A stretch of DNA of 64,000 nucleotides from Rhodomicrobium sp. Az07 (GCF_018619475.1 NZ_JAHFZG010000012.1:1-64000); one strand, 5' to 3'. Positions 36,873 through 46,306 are shown, numbered from the stretch's first letter. Numbers and translations are program-made. Notes: generated by a model from the letters alone, not told the origin.

Positions 36873-38816
36873 TCAAGCCCGCGGGGGACGCCGCCGTTCA
36901 TGGAACCACACCCGATAGTCTTGCATCTTCGTCCGCTGGGCGGCGGGGGCGCGGCGCTTGCATGTCGAGGCCTCGTCGGTTCCTTGCGGCGCGCCCCAGC
37001 GCAACTCGACGCAATCATTCACATTATACGCCATTTCGAGCGCAATGGACCGCTCGACCACATCGCCGAGTGCAAGCGGCCAGGCCGAGCCATCGCTTCG
37101 CGTATAGGAGAACCGCCGGCTCGCCAATTCCGAGGCGAGAGCGTTCTCAAGGTCCACTTTCACATCAGCCGCGCTCTTGTCCTTCGGCATGGCATAGCGT
37201 TCAGGGCGCCGCTCCACGCGATCCGGGAAACCGCGAGCCACATCGATCGCGATCAGGAGACGCAGATCGCGGGACGGCGTCGCAAAATCCTCCCACGCAC
37301 CGGTCGTCTCGAAGATCGACGGGCCGTCCGGCATGTCGGCATCGCCGCGATTGCCTGTCTGGAACTTTCGACCGTTTTCAACCGACGTCACGCGCGCCTT
37401 GACCTGCTCTTCGAGCGCGGCGATCACCTCCAGCAAAGCGCGCGACGGGTCCAGCGGCTCCGGGGACATCACGTCTTCCATCCGGTCGTAAAAGTCCTCC
37501 ACGTCGAGCCGCGACTGATCGAGGGAAAAATCCCCGTATTCCGGGCTTTCAGAAATTTCAGCGTTCGAAAGACGCCTCAGGGCGCCACGCTCTCGAACGA
37601 TAGGCCGGAAGTGCTTGAAGCCCGGACTTCCAAGCGCCGGATCTTGCGCGAACAGAAAATTGCCTCGCCAGAAGCGCTTTCGCGCGACCGTGCCATCCGG
37701 TTGTCCATCGACGGCGAGGAAGCTGCCCGCTCCCTCGGCGGACTGCGTCACGCGCTTCACGAGCATGAGCACATGACCATAGGGATCGGCATAAACGGTT
37801 CCCGGCCTCAGCGCCTGCGAGGTGAGTGCCACCGGGTAATAATCGGTGTTGTTGTCCGCTGCCAAGGTCCGCGCCGATCCGGAATGCACGCCATTGGCGA
37901 CAGCCGGGAGATAGCGCGCGAATGAAGCGGCGAGACCAAGCCTTCGCGGTGGTGTTCGCGGCTGAGGCACCGATTGACGGAACAGAGCCGGCAGCGGGTT
38001 CGATGCAATCTCCGGTCTTGGCGGGCGCGCGGGCTCAAGCGTCTGGCTGTTCGACCATTCGAAGCACCGAGGCCCTTCGCCGCCGCCGCCGCGGGTGCAC
38101 TTCGAGAAGCCGAAGGGGAGCCCCATCTTGAAGGCGAAATAGGCGCGCAGAAAATATGGCAGGTCGGCGCAATCGGGACGCATCACGATGTTCTTCTCGT
38201 CCTCGCGCAGGCCCAGGTGATTGAACAGGAGGTTGCGGGAGCGGTCGCGCATGACATCGTGCAGGACGGCCCACGATGGGGAAGCGTCGAGCGGCGCGTC
38301 GAAAAGCGTCTCGATCCACGCCGAATAGAGATTTTCGGTCGCCCGGTTCCACGCGGCGCGAAGAGGCCACACACCGACATTCCCGGCTTGCATCGCTGCC
38401 GGCCGGCGGTCCCGCACAACGATGTCACGCGTGATCGCCTCGCAAGCGCCTGCGGAACCAAGCTTCGCCTTCCATGATCCGGCTGCGGGAGATGCGACTT
38501 CCACGATCCAGAAATAGGGCGATCCACCGCGCCTCTGGGCGGTTTTCACGGCAATCGTTCCGTTGGGGGCGACGAGGGACAGTTCGCCGTCGAGCGGCTT
38601 CCCGGAAGCAAAGACGACGCGCAACGGCGCGCCCTTCCACGGCGCGAGCGGCGAGTTCAACACCGCGATATCGGAGGCGTCGGCGCAAGCCCCCGAAGCC
38701 TTGGCGCGGGGCTCGGCAAGCGCCGGAAGACAGACCAACATCGCGATCGCGAGGAAGAAAATGACCTTCGCGGCAAGAAACCGGCGCGCTAAGAGCACTG
38801 GAGCCCCCTTTTTCAT
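36873..38816 (-). CDS. Large exported protein with a Cys...His pattern like papain/NlpC-fold enzymes
   Basis: 647 aa with a signal peptide (hydrophobic stretch to about LPALAEP). After an N-terminal beta-rich region there is DCADLPYFLRAYFAFKMGLPF (Cys near residue 207), and later VYADPYGHVLMLVKR (His near 345). The order resembles NlpC/P60 or papain-like Cys-His catalytic pairs. The C-terminal third is helical and charged. A peptidase or cell-wall role is inferred; no known family is recognised with confidence. Confidence 0.65.
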   Translation of the reverse strand: MKKGAPVLLARRFLAAKVIFFLAIAMLVCLPALAEPRAKASGACADASDIAVLNSPLAPWKGAPLRVVFASGKPLDGELSLVAPNGTIAVKTAQRRGGSPYFWIVEVASPAAGSWKAKLGSAGACEAITRDIVVRDRRPAAMQAGNVGVWPLRAAWNRATENLYSAWIETLFDAPLDASPSWAVLHDVMRDRSRNLLFNHLGLREDEKNIVMRPDCADLPYFLRAYFAFKMGLPFGFSKCTRGGGGEGPRCFEWSNSQTLEPARPPRPEIASNPLPALFRQSVPQPRTPPRRLGLAASFARYLPAVANGVHSGSARTLAADNNTDYYPVALTSQALRPGTVYADPYGHVLMLVKRVTQSAEGAGSFLAVDGQPDGTVARKRFWRGNFLFAQDPALGSPGFKHFRPIVRERGALRRLSNAEISESPEYGDFSLDQSRLDVEDFYDRMEDVMSPEPLDPSRALLEVIAALEEQVKARVTSVENGRKFQTGNRGDADMPDGPSIFETTGAWEDFATPSRDLRLLIAIDVARGFPDRVERRPERYAMPKDKSAADVKVDLENALASELASRRFSYTRSDGSAWPLALGDVVERSIALEMAYNVNDCVELRWGAPQGTDEASTCKRRAPAAQRTKMQDYRVWFHERRRPPRA

Positions 38817-39061
38817 GACCGAAGGCAGGCTAGTCGGCTTGGCTTGAGCGAATCTTGTTCGGCCGAACCCCGATGAGGGCGCCCGGCGCGGCGCTCCCCC
38901 AAGCGACGCACGAGCGATTTTTCCAATGCTTGAGAAACCTCTATCAAAGCCGTAACCCGGTTGTCATAAAGCCTCGTCTCAAGCGAACACGGATCGTTTC
39001 AGCGGGAAACGTGTTTGCGATTGGCTGAATGTTGAACGGCGCGACGAGGGGGCGGCAAGCC

Positions 39062-40963
39062 ATGGCGACTGAAGCATTGACCAAGGCCGAGCCGCAGCCG
39101 CTCCGCAATGCAGCGCTTATCGGCGCGCTCGGCATCGTGTTCGGCGACATCGGCACGAGCCCGCTCTACGCCTACAAGGAGGCGCTCGCTTCCGCCGGAA
39201 ATGTGGACGCGCTCAGACCCATCGCTCTCGGCTGCGTGTCGCTCGTGTTCTGGGCGCTGATCATTGTCGTGTCGATCAAGTATGTGCTCGTGATCATGCG
39301 CGCGACAAACGACGGCGAGGGCGGCGTGATGGCGCTGACCGCGCTGGCCGTGGATGCGTTGAAGTCCGAGCGCTCGCGCGAAATCGCGATCCTTGTCGGA
39401 CTCGTCGGCGTCGCGCTGTTCTACGGCGACTGCATCATCACACCGGCGATTTCGGTTCTCTCGGCCGTGGAGGGGCTGGAAGTCGCGACGCCCGTGTTCA
39501 AGCCGTTCATCGTGCCCATCGCGGCGGGCATCCTCGCTGCGCTTTTCCTGCTGCAATATCGCGGTACGGCGTCCATCGGCCGAATCTTCGGCCCGGTCAT
39601 GATCGTCTGGTTCACCGTTCTCGCGCTGGCGGGCATTCCCCATATCGTCGCCCGACCCGACATCCTCGTCGCCGTGAACCCCATGTACGGTCTCGACCTG
39701 ATCGCGACGCATGGCTGGATCGGATTCCACGTGCTCGGCTCGGTGTTCCTCGCGCTGACGGGGGCCGAGGCCCTTTACGCAGACGAGGGCCATTTCGAGG
39801 GCAAGGTGATCCGGATCGACTGGTTTTCGATCGTGCTCCCGGCGCTGATGCTCAACTATTTCGGTCAAGGCGCGCTCGTGCTCGAAAACCCCGAGGCGCG
39901 GGCCAGCCCCTTCTTCTATCTGTTCCCCGACTACCTCCTTTATCCGGCCGTCGCGCTCGCGACAGCGGCGACCATCATCGCGAGCCAGGCCGTCATCACC
40001 GGCGCGTTCACCATCACGCAACAGGCCGTCTCGCTCGGTTTCATGCCGCGCATGGAAATTCGCTTCACCTCGAAAACGGAGGCGAGCCAGATCTACATTC
40101 CGCAGGCGAACTGGCTCATGGCGGCGGCGGTGCTCGGCCTCGTCCTGTATTTCGAATCGTCGAGCGCGCTCGCGGGCGCATACGGTCTCGCCGTCGCGAC
40201 GACGATGGTGGTCTCGACGCTGCTTGTCGCCGTCGTGGCGCGCCATGTCTGGGGGTGGAGCCTCATCAGGACGGCGCTGATCATTTCACTTTTCCTCGTC
40301 GTCGACCTCGCCTTCTTCGGCGCGAACCTCATCAAGTTTTTCGAGGGCGGCTTCCTGCCGGTGCTCGTGGGCGCGGGGATCTTCACGGCAATGGTCACGT
40401 GGCGGCGCGGCCGGGTGGTGCTCAACGAGCGCATCGCGCGGGAAAACCCGACTTTCGAAAATTTCTGGGACGAGGTCAAAGGAGCGGATATGTGCAGGGT
40501 GCCGGGCATCGCCGTTTATCTGACAAGTCGCCCGGATCGAATTCCTCCATCTCTGCATCTCAATGTGCGGCACAACAAATGCCTGCACGAAACGGTCGTG
40601 CTCCTGACGGTGATCACCGAACGCATTCCGCGCGTGCCGAAAGAGAGGCGCGTTTTCGCCGAGGAACTCCAGCACGGTTTTATCCGCGTCATCCTTCGCT
40701 TCGGCTTCGCTGAAACGCCGAACGTGCCCCGCGCGCTCCGGCGGGCGGCGGCGGAGCGGCGCGCGGAACTGTTCTTCGATCCGGCCGCCGAGGTCTCCTA
40801 TTTCGTGGGCCGCGCCATCCCTGTCCCGTCGACTTCACCCGACCTTTCGGCGCTTCAGGAGCAGGTCTTCATCATTCTCACGAAGAACGCAACGACCGCC
40901 ACCAACTTCTTCTGTATCCCGCCCGAAGACGTGGTGGAACTCGGTACGTTCATCGAAATCTGA
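39062..40963 (+). CDS. kup: Low-affinity potassium uptake protein Kup
   Basis: H+/K+ symporter of the KUP/HAK/KT family. The preferred start ATG at 39062 follows a G-rich site; an ATG at 39029 is in frame. About 12 TM segments begin with ALGIVFGDIGTSPLYAYKEAL, include YGDCIITPAISVLSAVEGL and GTEGLYADEGHF-like ALTGAEALYADEGHF, and end in a cytoplasmic domain with the C-terminal FCIPPEDVVELGTFIEI. 633 aa is typical. Confidence 0.96.
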   Translation: MATEALTKAEPQPLRNAALIGALGIVFGDIGTSPLYAYKEALASAGNVDALRPIALGCVSLVFWALIIVVSIKYVLVIMRATNDGEGGVMALTALAVDALKSERSREIAILVGLVGVALFYGDCIITPAISVLSAVEGLEVATPVFKPFIVPIAAGILAALFLLQYRGTASIGRIFGPVMIVWFTVLALAGIPHIVARPDILVAVNPMYGLDLIATHGWIGFHVLGSVFLALTGAEALYADEGHFEGKVIRIDWFSIVLPALMLNYFGQGALVLENPEARASPFFYLFPDYLLYPAVALATAATIIASQAVITGAFTITQQAVSLGFMPRMEIRFTSKTEASQIYIPQANWLMAAAVLGLVLYFESSSALAGAYGLAVATTMVVSTLLVAVVARHVWGWSLIRTALIISLFLVVDLAFFGANLIKFFEGGFLPVLVGAGIFTAMVTWRRGRVVLNERIARENPTFENFWDEVKGADMCRVPGIAVYLTSRPDRIPPSLHLNVRHNKCLHETVVLLTVITERIPRVPKERRVFAEELQHGFIRVILRFGFAETPNVPRALRRAAAERRAELFFDPAAEVSYFVGRAIPVPSTSPDLSALQEQVFIILTKNATTATNFFCIPPEDVVELGTFIEI

Positions 40964-40969
40964 ACGAGG

Positions 40970-42100
40970 TCAGGCAAAGAGGTTGGCGAGTCGCGTCGCA
41001 AAACCGCGGTTCTCGGCTGTCGCCTTGGCCGAAGCGGCATTGGCGCCCTTCGCGCGAATGATTTCGTGGACAACGCGAACCTTGTCGATGACGGCAGGCG
41101 AAATCACGAAGGGATAGAGATCGTCGATGCCCATGCTGCGATTGATGCTGTTTACCGCGAAGGTGACGGGAAGCCACGCGTCGATGATCGTCTCGAAATC
41201 CTGCCGCGTGTACGGATCGAAGCTGACGCTCGCGGCAAGACTGTCGTCCTGACCGGCTCGCGGGCGCACGTGAATGCCGCACGCGTAGGCCGTCTCCAGC
41301 GTGTCGACCATGTGCAGATAATGCGCGAAGGTCTCGGCCCAATCCTCGTGCGGATGCGCGCTCGCATAGGCCGTAATGTGACTTTCCTGCCAGGCAAGAG
41401 GCGCGCCGTTCGCGTAGTGTTCCTTCAGCGCCTCACCATAATCCGCCGTCTCGTCGCCGAAGGTGGCGAGGAACAGGTCGTAGCCCGGCCGCTGCGTCAC
41501 GATCCGGTCGAAATAATAATGCGCGATTTCGTGGCGAAAATGCCCGAGCAGAGTGCGGTACGGCTCGTGCATGCTCTGGCGGATCTTCTCGCGGATGGCG
41601 TCTTCGGCCTCGGCGACGTTCAGCGTGATGACGCCATTGTCATGGCCGGTGATGATCGTGCCCTGCCCATCCGCGCCCGGCGGCGGTGCGAGAAAGTCGA
41701 AAGCGATGCCGGAATCCAGCGCTTCGGTCTTGCTCTCGACCGGCAGGCCCAGCCTCAAGAGACTGTAGACGAGGCGATGCTTCGCCGCCTCGATGCGCCG
41801 CCACCGGCGCAGGTTCTCAGGCACCGTCAGGTCTGGAATGGTTCGGTTCAGAAGGCAGGCGCGGCAAAGATCTCCCGGATTGTCGACGAGCCAGTTGCAT
41901 GCGCCATGCTCGTAGTTGGCGCAGTACGAGACGGCGTGGGCGGCGTCGACCAAAGGCGTGAAAGTCCCGTCGCCGTTCGGCCTCAGAGCCGTCATCTGCG
42001 CGACATCGGGAAGAAAACCAAGGGCATAGCCGCAACGTTCACACACGGTATTTTCGAAATAGACCAGTTGCCCGCAATGCTGACATTCGAAAAGCTTCAT
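40970..42100 (-). CDS. Putative zinc-binding metallopeptidase (zinc-ribbon DUF2248-type)
   Basis: The ATG at 42100 gives MKLFECQHCGQLVYFENTVCERCG, a four-Cys zinc ribbon; the frame is open upstream to 42181. The 376-aa protein carries a gluzincin-type motif in HFRHEIAHYYFD (about residue 200), with a further Glu in HEDWAETFAHYLHMVDTL. The combination matches a family annotated as putative zinc-binding metallopeptidases in proteobacteria. Substrate unknown. It is convergent with kup. Confidence 0.82.
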   Translation of the reverse strand: MKLFECQHCGQLVYFENTVCERCGYALGFLPDVAQMTALRPNGDGTFTPLVDAAHAVSYCANYEHGACNWLVDNPGDLCRACLLNRTIPDLTVPENLRRWRRIEAAKHRLVYSLLRLGLPVESKTEALDSGIAFDFLAPPPGADGQGTIITGHDNGVITLNVAEAEDAIREKIRQSMHEPYRTLLGHFRHEIAHYYFDRIVTQRPGYDLFLATFGDETADYGEALKEHYANGAPLAWQESHITAYASAHPHEDWAETFAHYLHMVDTLETAYACGIHVRPRAGQDDSLAASVSFDPYTRQDFETIIDAWLPVTFAVNSINRSMGIDDLYPFVISPAVIDKVRVVHEIIRAKGANAASAKATAENRGFATRLANLFA

Positions 42101-42318
42101 CGTCCACTCCGGTTGCGTAACGCTTGAGATTAACACAAATGCCTCTCTTTCGATCCGCTCATTAATTATCAAGCGGCCCAAGCTTTGCTCGAAAGAAAAG
42201 CCGATAGACGGCTTTTGCCAAAGTGCGGTAGTGTCCCAGCTCTATCAGAAACAGACGGGTTTCACACATGCGGGCTTACCCGCCGACTGAACCGGCTTCC
42301 GATTGCATCAACAGGAAA

Positions 42319-42690
42319 ATGGAGAATTCACTCACCGGCGTGCGCGTGTTTTTCGTGGAAGACGAGGTTCTCGTGGCCATGCTCATGGAGGATTTTCTCG
42401 AAGAGCTGGGTTGCGTCGTGGCCGCCTCCGCGCACAGGATCGGCACCGCACTGCAAAAACTCGATCAGGTTTCCTTCGATGTGGCAGTGCTCGACATCAA
42501 CGTCGCGGGCGAGACCATAACGCCGGTTGCCGAAGAACTCGAACGGCGCAACATCCCCTTCGTCTTTGCGAGTGGCTATTGCGGCGCACCGGATGAACGG
42601 TACGCGAGTCGTCCGCTCCTTATCAAGCCTTTCGGGCAAAGCGATCTCGCCACCGTTCTGCTCAAGGCTCTCGGGAAGTGCTCGGCGTAA
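42319..42690 (+). CDS. Single-domain response regulator (receiver only)
   Basis: The 123 aa start at the ATG at 42319 (an upstream ATG at 42268 is in frame). It has the receiver core VRVFFVEDEVLVAMLMEDFL (acidic pair E/D), the phospho-accepting Asp in VAVLDINVAG, Ser/Thr-like FASGY, and the Lys in PLLIKPF. There is no output domain, as in stand-alone FixJ/CheY-type or GSR phosphorelay receivers. No histidine kinase is adjacent. Confidence 0.85.
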   Translation: MENSLTGVRVFFVEDEVLVAMLMEDFLEELGCVVAASAHRIGTALQKLDQVSFDVAVLDINVAGETITPVAEELERRNIPFVFASGYCGAPDERYASRPLLIKPFGQSDLATVLLKALGKCSA

Positions 42691-42802
42691 CCGAGCCTCC
42701 GCCGGACGCTCACGCGAGTGCGGCAGACGTCCACGCATTCTTGAACCGGCGCCCGGTTCCGGTGTTTAGGATCGGTCGACTGGAAGCGCGGGGGGGACGA
42801 GA

Positions 42803-43717
42803 ATGCGCGTGCATGCGGTCATCAACGGTCGCGCGGGGCAAACGCTTGGCGTCTCGGGCGACAGCCTGGCCGACAAGACGCGAGCGGCGTTCGAGGCGGC
42901 GGGGCACTCGATTACCGTAAACCTCGTCGAGCCGGACACGATGGATGCGGCGCTCCAACGCGCGGTTGCGGCCAGTCCCGACGTGCTTCTCGCGGGGGGC
43001 GGCGACGGCACCGTCACCAGCGCGGCGCGACGCGTGCTCGGTACCGGAACCGCTCTCGCCATCCTTCCGCTCGGTACGGTGAACCGTCTCGCGCGCGATC
43101 TCGGCATTCCGCTTGAGCCCGACGCGGCGCTCGCAGCGCTGGCCTCCGGCGAGTTCCATAAGATCGACGTCGCCGAGGTTAACGGCGAGCCGTTTCTCTG
43201 CAACTCGCTGCTGGGTTTGCCGCCAAAGATCAGCGCCGAGCGGCAGGCCTTGCGCGGCCGCCCTCTGGGCGAGAGGCTTCGCGGCTATTTCGCGCTTCTG
43301 AAAACGGTGATCGCGTCACGCGGTCGTCTCGACATCGCCATCGATGGAGCGGAGGAACACCGCAAGCGCGTGCGGGTATTTTCGCTGGCGGTTTCGAACA
43401 ACCTCTATGACGAGCGCCCAAGTCTCGTGTTTTCCCGCAAGGCGCTCTCCGATGGAAAACTCGGAGTTTACATCGCGAAGCCGCATAGCGGGCTTGGTCT
43501 GATGTGGGTGCTCGCCCGCGCCGCGCTCGGGCTCTGGCGGGGCGACGACCGCCTCGAACAACTCAGCGCCTCGGAGGTCACGATCATGACGCGGCGCAGA
43601 AAAACGCTACGCCTGTCGAACGATGGCGAGGTCGTGCGGATGCGGACGCCGCTCACATACCGGGTCCGGCCCGCAGCGCTCACCGTGCTCGCGCCTGTTT
43701 CAAAAGACTCGCGATGA
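42803..43717 (+). CDS. Diacylglycerol kinase family lipid kinase (YegS-like)
   Basis: The 304-aa protein has the DAGK catalytic motif LAGGGDGTVTSAARRVLG, then LGTVNRLARDLGIP, typical of soluble bacterial DAGK/sphingosine kinase-like enzymes. It phosphorylates a lipid or related substrate that cannot be named here. It has a G-rich ribosome site and overlaps the metallophosphoesterase gene by 4 bp (ATGA), so the two are coupled. Confidence 0.9.
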   Translation: MRVHAVINGRAGQTLGVSGDSLADKTRAAFEAAGHSITVNLVEPDTMDAALQRAVAASPDVLLAGGGDGTVTSAARRVLGTGTALAILPLGTVNRLARDLGIPLEPDAALAALASGEFHKIDVAEVNGEPFLCNSLLGLPPKISAERQALRGRPLGERLRGYFALLKTVIASRGRLDIAIDGAEEHRKRVRVFSLAVSNNLYDERPSLVFSRKALSDGKLGVYIAKPHSGLGLMWVLARAALGLWRGDDRLEQLSASEVTIMTRRRKTLRLSNDGEVVRMRTPLTYRVRPAALTVLAPVSKDSR

Positions 43718-44511
43718 AAATTGCCCTTTGCGCGGACCTTCACTTCGGCAGCGTGCCGGTCGGCCTCGAAGACGCGCTGCGCGAAGCGATGGAAGCGGAA
43801 CGCCCCGACGTGATCGTGGTCGCGGGCGATCTGACGCTGCGCGCGCGACGACGCGAATTCGAGGCTGCGAAGACCTGGCTCGCCGCGCTTCGCACGCCCG
43901 CGCTCGTGCTGCCTGGAAACCACGACCTGCCCTATTTCAATCTGCTTCAGCGCTTCGCCGACCCGTTCCACCGCTTTCATCAGGCGACCGGCACACCGCA
44001 TCTGATGCCGGTGTTCGAAGGCGGCGGCGCGGTACTCGGGTTCAACACGGCGCGGTCCTGGCAGCCGCATCTGCGCTGGCAGGAAGGCGCGGCGCGGCGG
44101 CGTGACATCGCAGCGGCAGAGGCGGAATTCGCCGCGATGCCGCCGGGTGCGTTCAAGGCCGTGGCCGCGCATCACCCGTTCCTGCGCGTGCCGGGCGAAC
44201 CGCGCGCGCGGCCGGTGCGGCGCGCGGATGAGGCGCTGCGGGCGTTCGCGCGGTCCGGCGTGGCGCTTCTCATGTCGGGGCATACGCACCGAAGCTTCGC
44301 CATTGAGGCGCAAGCGGGCGGCGGCGGTCGATTAGTCGCGCTGGGCGCGCCGACCGCGCTTTCGTCGCGCATGCGGGGGGAAGCAAACGGCTTCTGGATC
44401 GTCGAGGCGGACGCGGCGGCGATAGCCTGCACGCTCTGGCTCCGCGAGATTGCGCCGGGCCGTGCCGACCGCTTTTCCCCATCGCCGACGAAATCCTTTG
44501 CACGCGGCTGA
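43714..44511 (+). CDS. Calcineurin-like metallophosphoesterase
   Basis: The 265-aa protein starts at the ATG at 43714, overlapping the lipid kinase stop. Metal-binding motifs are CADLHFGS (DxH), VVAGDLT (GD), LPGNHDLP (GNHD), AAHHPF (H) and SGHTHRSF (GHxH). It is most likely a phosphodiesterase or phosphomonoesterase of the 3',5'-cNMP/SbcD-like class; the substrate is unknown. Coupling to the lipid kinase suggests a role in phospholipid turnover, which is inference. Confidence 0.9.
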   Translation: MKIALCADLHFGSVPVGLEDALREAMEAERPDVIVVAGDLTLRARRREFEAAKTWLAALRTPALVLPGNHDLPYFNLLQRFADPFHRFHQATGTPHLMPVFEGGGAVLGFNTARSWQPHLRWQEGAARRRDIAAAEAEFAAMPPGAFKAVAAHHPFLRVPGEPRARPVRRADEALRAFARSGVALLMSGHTHRSFAIEAQAGGGGRLVALGAPTALSSRMRGEANGFWIVEADAAAIACTLWLREIAPGRADRFSPSPTKSFARG

Positions 44512-44517
44512 TCTTCC

Positions 44518-44542
44518 GGAACGGGCGGCGTGCAGTCGTGTT
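44518..44542 (+). promoter_or_regulatory. Candidate EcfG promoter for the DUF1328 gene
   Basis: GGAAC at 44518-44522, 16 nt, then TGTT at 44539-44542. This gives GGAAC-N18-TT as in EcfG/RpoE2 promoters. It lies just after the stop of the phosphoesterase gene and about 37 nt before the DUF1328 ATG. Confidence 0.55.
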
Positions 44543-44578
44543 TGACCTCAAGAGAAAGCAATTACCAGGGAGAAAACC

Positions 44579-44752
44579 ATGCTAGGCTGGGCCTTGACCT
44601 TCCTTGTGATCGCGATTGTTGCCGGTGTCTTCGGCTTTGGCGGTATCGCCAGCGCGTCAGCCGGTATTGCGCAGATCATATTCTACATCTTTCTCGTGCT
44701 TCTTGTCGTTTCGCTGATCGGCTACCTGCTGAAAGGACGAAGCAACATATGA
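44579..44752 (+). CDS. DUF1328 small membrane protein
   Basis: A 57-aa protein: [20 protein letters not shown], then a glycine hinge and a second hydrophobic helix, ending LLKGRSNI. The two-helix layout and [17 protein letters not shown] segment are the DUF1328 (YtjA-like) signature. Such proteins are often general-stress induced. An EcfG-like promoter precedes it and a terminator follows at 44772. Confidence 0.9.
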   Translation: MLGWALTFLVIAIVAGVFGFGGIASASAGIAQIIFYIFLVLLVVSLIGYLLKGRSNI

Positions 44753-44771
44753 GTGTTGCGCGATGAAAGAG

Positions 44772-44799
44772 AAAAGGAGCCGCTAGGGCTCCTTTTTTT
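44772..44799 (+). terminator. Intrinsic terminator after the DUF1328 gene
   Basis: Stem AAGGAGCC/GGCTCCTT with a short loop, followed by a T-run. It stands between the + strand DUF1328 gene and the convergent small gene that ends at 44840. Confidence 0.75.
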
Positions 44800-44839
44800 A
44801 TTTGACGGCATAGCGCCAACATCGCCGATTTCGGCGCGC

Positions 44840-45058
44840 CTACGGATTATCTTCGGGAGTGCCGGTTCCGGGCGCGTCTTCGGCCATCTCCCCGCTGTAT
44901 TTTTCGAGGTCGCGCTGGATCTTCGCCTGGTCCGGCTTCTCGCTGTCGCGCTTGTCCCACGCCTTCTGGCCCACCTTCGCATCCGCGTTCTCGGGCGAAA
45001 TCGCGTTGTCGTTCTCCGCCTTATAGGAGCCGATGCCAGTCTTTGTCGTCTTGCTCAT
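44840..45058 (-). CDS. Small acidic hypothetical protein
   Basis: The ATG at 45058 gives 72 hydrophilic residues (MSKTTKTGIGSYKAENDN...) with no hydrophobic core, probably disordered. It overlaps the stop of the SDR gene by 4 bp (ATGA), so it is translationally coupled to it. It belongs to the stress-type island with EcfG-like promoters. No family recognised. Confidence 0.6.
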   Translation of the reverse strand: MSKTTKTGIGSYKAENDNAISPENADAKVGQKAWDKRDSEKPDQAKIQRDLEKYSGEMAEDAPGTGTPEDNP

Positions 45059-46197
45059 TGGTTTCCTTCCGGCTGTGCAACCCAGCGATGGACCTCGGCG
45101 ACCCACGTCTTCGGGAGCACCCGGCTTGCCGCGACCGCAGCCTTGTTCTTGATGCCATATACTACCGCCGGATCGCCGCGCATCATCGCGGCGAACCCGG
45201 TTATCGCGACATCGAGCGGATTGTCCTTTTCCGCTCGACCCATCGGGGTGTCTTCGAGCCCGGCCTTGTCGAAGAAGGGCGTTTCCGTCGCGCCCGGCAT
45301 CAGGCAGGTGACGCTGACGCCGGTGTCCTTCATTTCGTTCCGCAGAGCGTAAGCAAAATTGTCGACGAAAGCCTTGCTCGCGTTGTAAACGGCCTGATAC
45401 GGCCCGGGGATGAACCCGGCGATGGAGCCGGTTACAAGAATGCGCCCGCTGCCCCGCTTCTTCATGTCACGCGCAAATCGGTGCAGAAGATAGACGGTGC
45501 CCGTTACATTGGTGTCGATCACCATGCGGATTGCATCCCAGTCTTCATTCAGGAAGGTGTCGCCCACCCCGCGTCCGGCGTTCGCGCACAGGATGTCGAC
45601 GCCCCGGCCCGTTTCGCGTACCGCGTCGTACAGGACATCGACGCCGTCTTCATTCGACAAGTCCGTCTGAACCGCGCGAACATCGACGCCAAGCGACGCG
45701 AGGCGAGCGCCCGCCGTCTTGATGCCGCTGCTCGACGCTGCCACGATGAGATCGAACCCCTGCGTGGCGCAAACGCGCGCCAGCTCATAGCCGATCCCGG
45801 ACGAGGCGCCGGTTATGACAGCCAGAGGTCGCCGCCCGCCAGTCTTGCCGAAGGCGCGGCCGTTCCCGGATGCGCCGTTCCCGGATCGGTCGCGGACGCG
45901 TCCCGGCTTGTCGCGCGAGGCGCCCTTTTCCTGCGACTCGGCGCCGGTTGCCTCCCACGTCGTCCCTTGCCAAGCGCGCTCGTCTCCCTGTAACGCAGGA
46001 CCGACCTCGCCAAGCCTATGCCCGAGTTCGCCCGTTTCCGGCACGCCGTTTTCATCGAACTCAGCGAAGTTTCCGTCCTTCGCCGCCGTTTCAGCATGTC
46101 GGGGCGAGGGGCCGCCGAGTTTTCCGACCGCTTGCGCGGACTGGTTGTTGTGGCGGGCACGGCCCCCCTGTGCGCCTCTGTTCCTGTTCTTCGGCAT
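45055..46197 (-). CDS. SDR family oxidoreductase with a disordered N-terminal extension
   Basis: 380 aa. The start is the ATG at 46197 (GGAG just upstream). About 125 residues of G/N/E/R-rich, probably disordered sequence precede the classical SDR: TGASSGIGYELARV (nucleotide loop), NAGRG, and the catalytic Tyr-Lys in YNASKAFVDNF with Ser in the preceding strand. No Met or GTG start exists near the SDR boundary, so the fusion looks real. Substrate unknown. A perfect EcfG-type motif lies 26-50 nt upstream. Confidence 0.82.
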   Translation of the reverse strand: MPKNRNRGAQGGRARHNNQSAQAVGKLGGPSPRHAETAAKDGNFAEFDENGVPETGELGHRLGEVGPALQGDERAWQGTTWEATGAESQEKGASRDKPGRVRDRSGNGASGNGRAFGKTGGRRPLAVITGASSGIGYELARVCATQGFDLIVAASSSGIKTAGARLASLGVDVRAVQTDLSNEDGVDVLYDAVRETGRGVDILCANAGRGVGDTFLNEDWDAIRMVIDTNVTGTVYLLHRFARDMKKRGSGRILVTGSIAGFIPGPYQAVYNASKAFVDNFAYALRNEMKDTGVSVTCLMPGATETPFFDKAGLEDTPMGRAEKDNPLDVAITGFAAMMRGDPAVVYGIKNKAAVAASRVLPKTWVAEVHRWVAQPEGNQ

Positions 46198-46222
46198 TTT
46201 GCGCTCCATAATTCGGAGGTTC

Positions 46223-46247
46223 AACGAAACCCGACGGACCGTGTTCC
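46223..46247 (-). promoter_or_regulatory. EcfG-type promoter for the SDR gene
   Basis: On the minus strand GGAAC (46247-46243), a 16-nt spacer, and CGTT (46226-46223). This is a full match to the EcfG/RpoE2 consensus GGAAC-N16/17-CGTT. It would start transcription near 46216, some 19 nt before the ATG at 46197. Confidence 0.7.
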
Positions 46248-46306
46248 GCGCTGCCCTGGCAGCCTGCGGTCGCCCGCACGCCATACCCGCGCGTCGCGCC
46301 TGTCGC

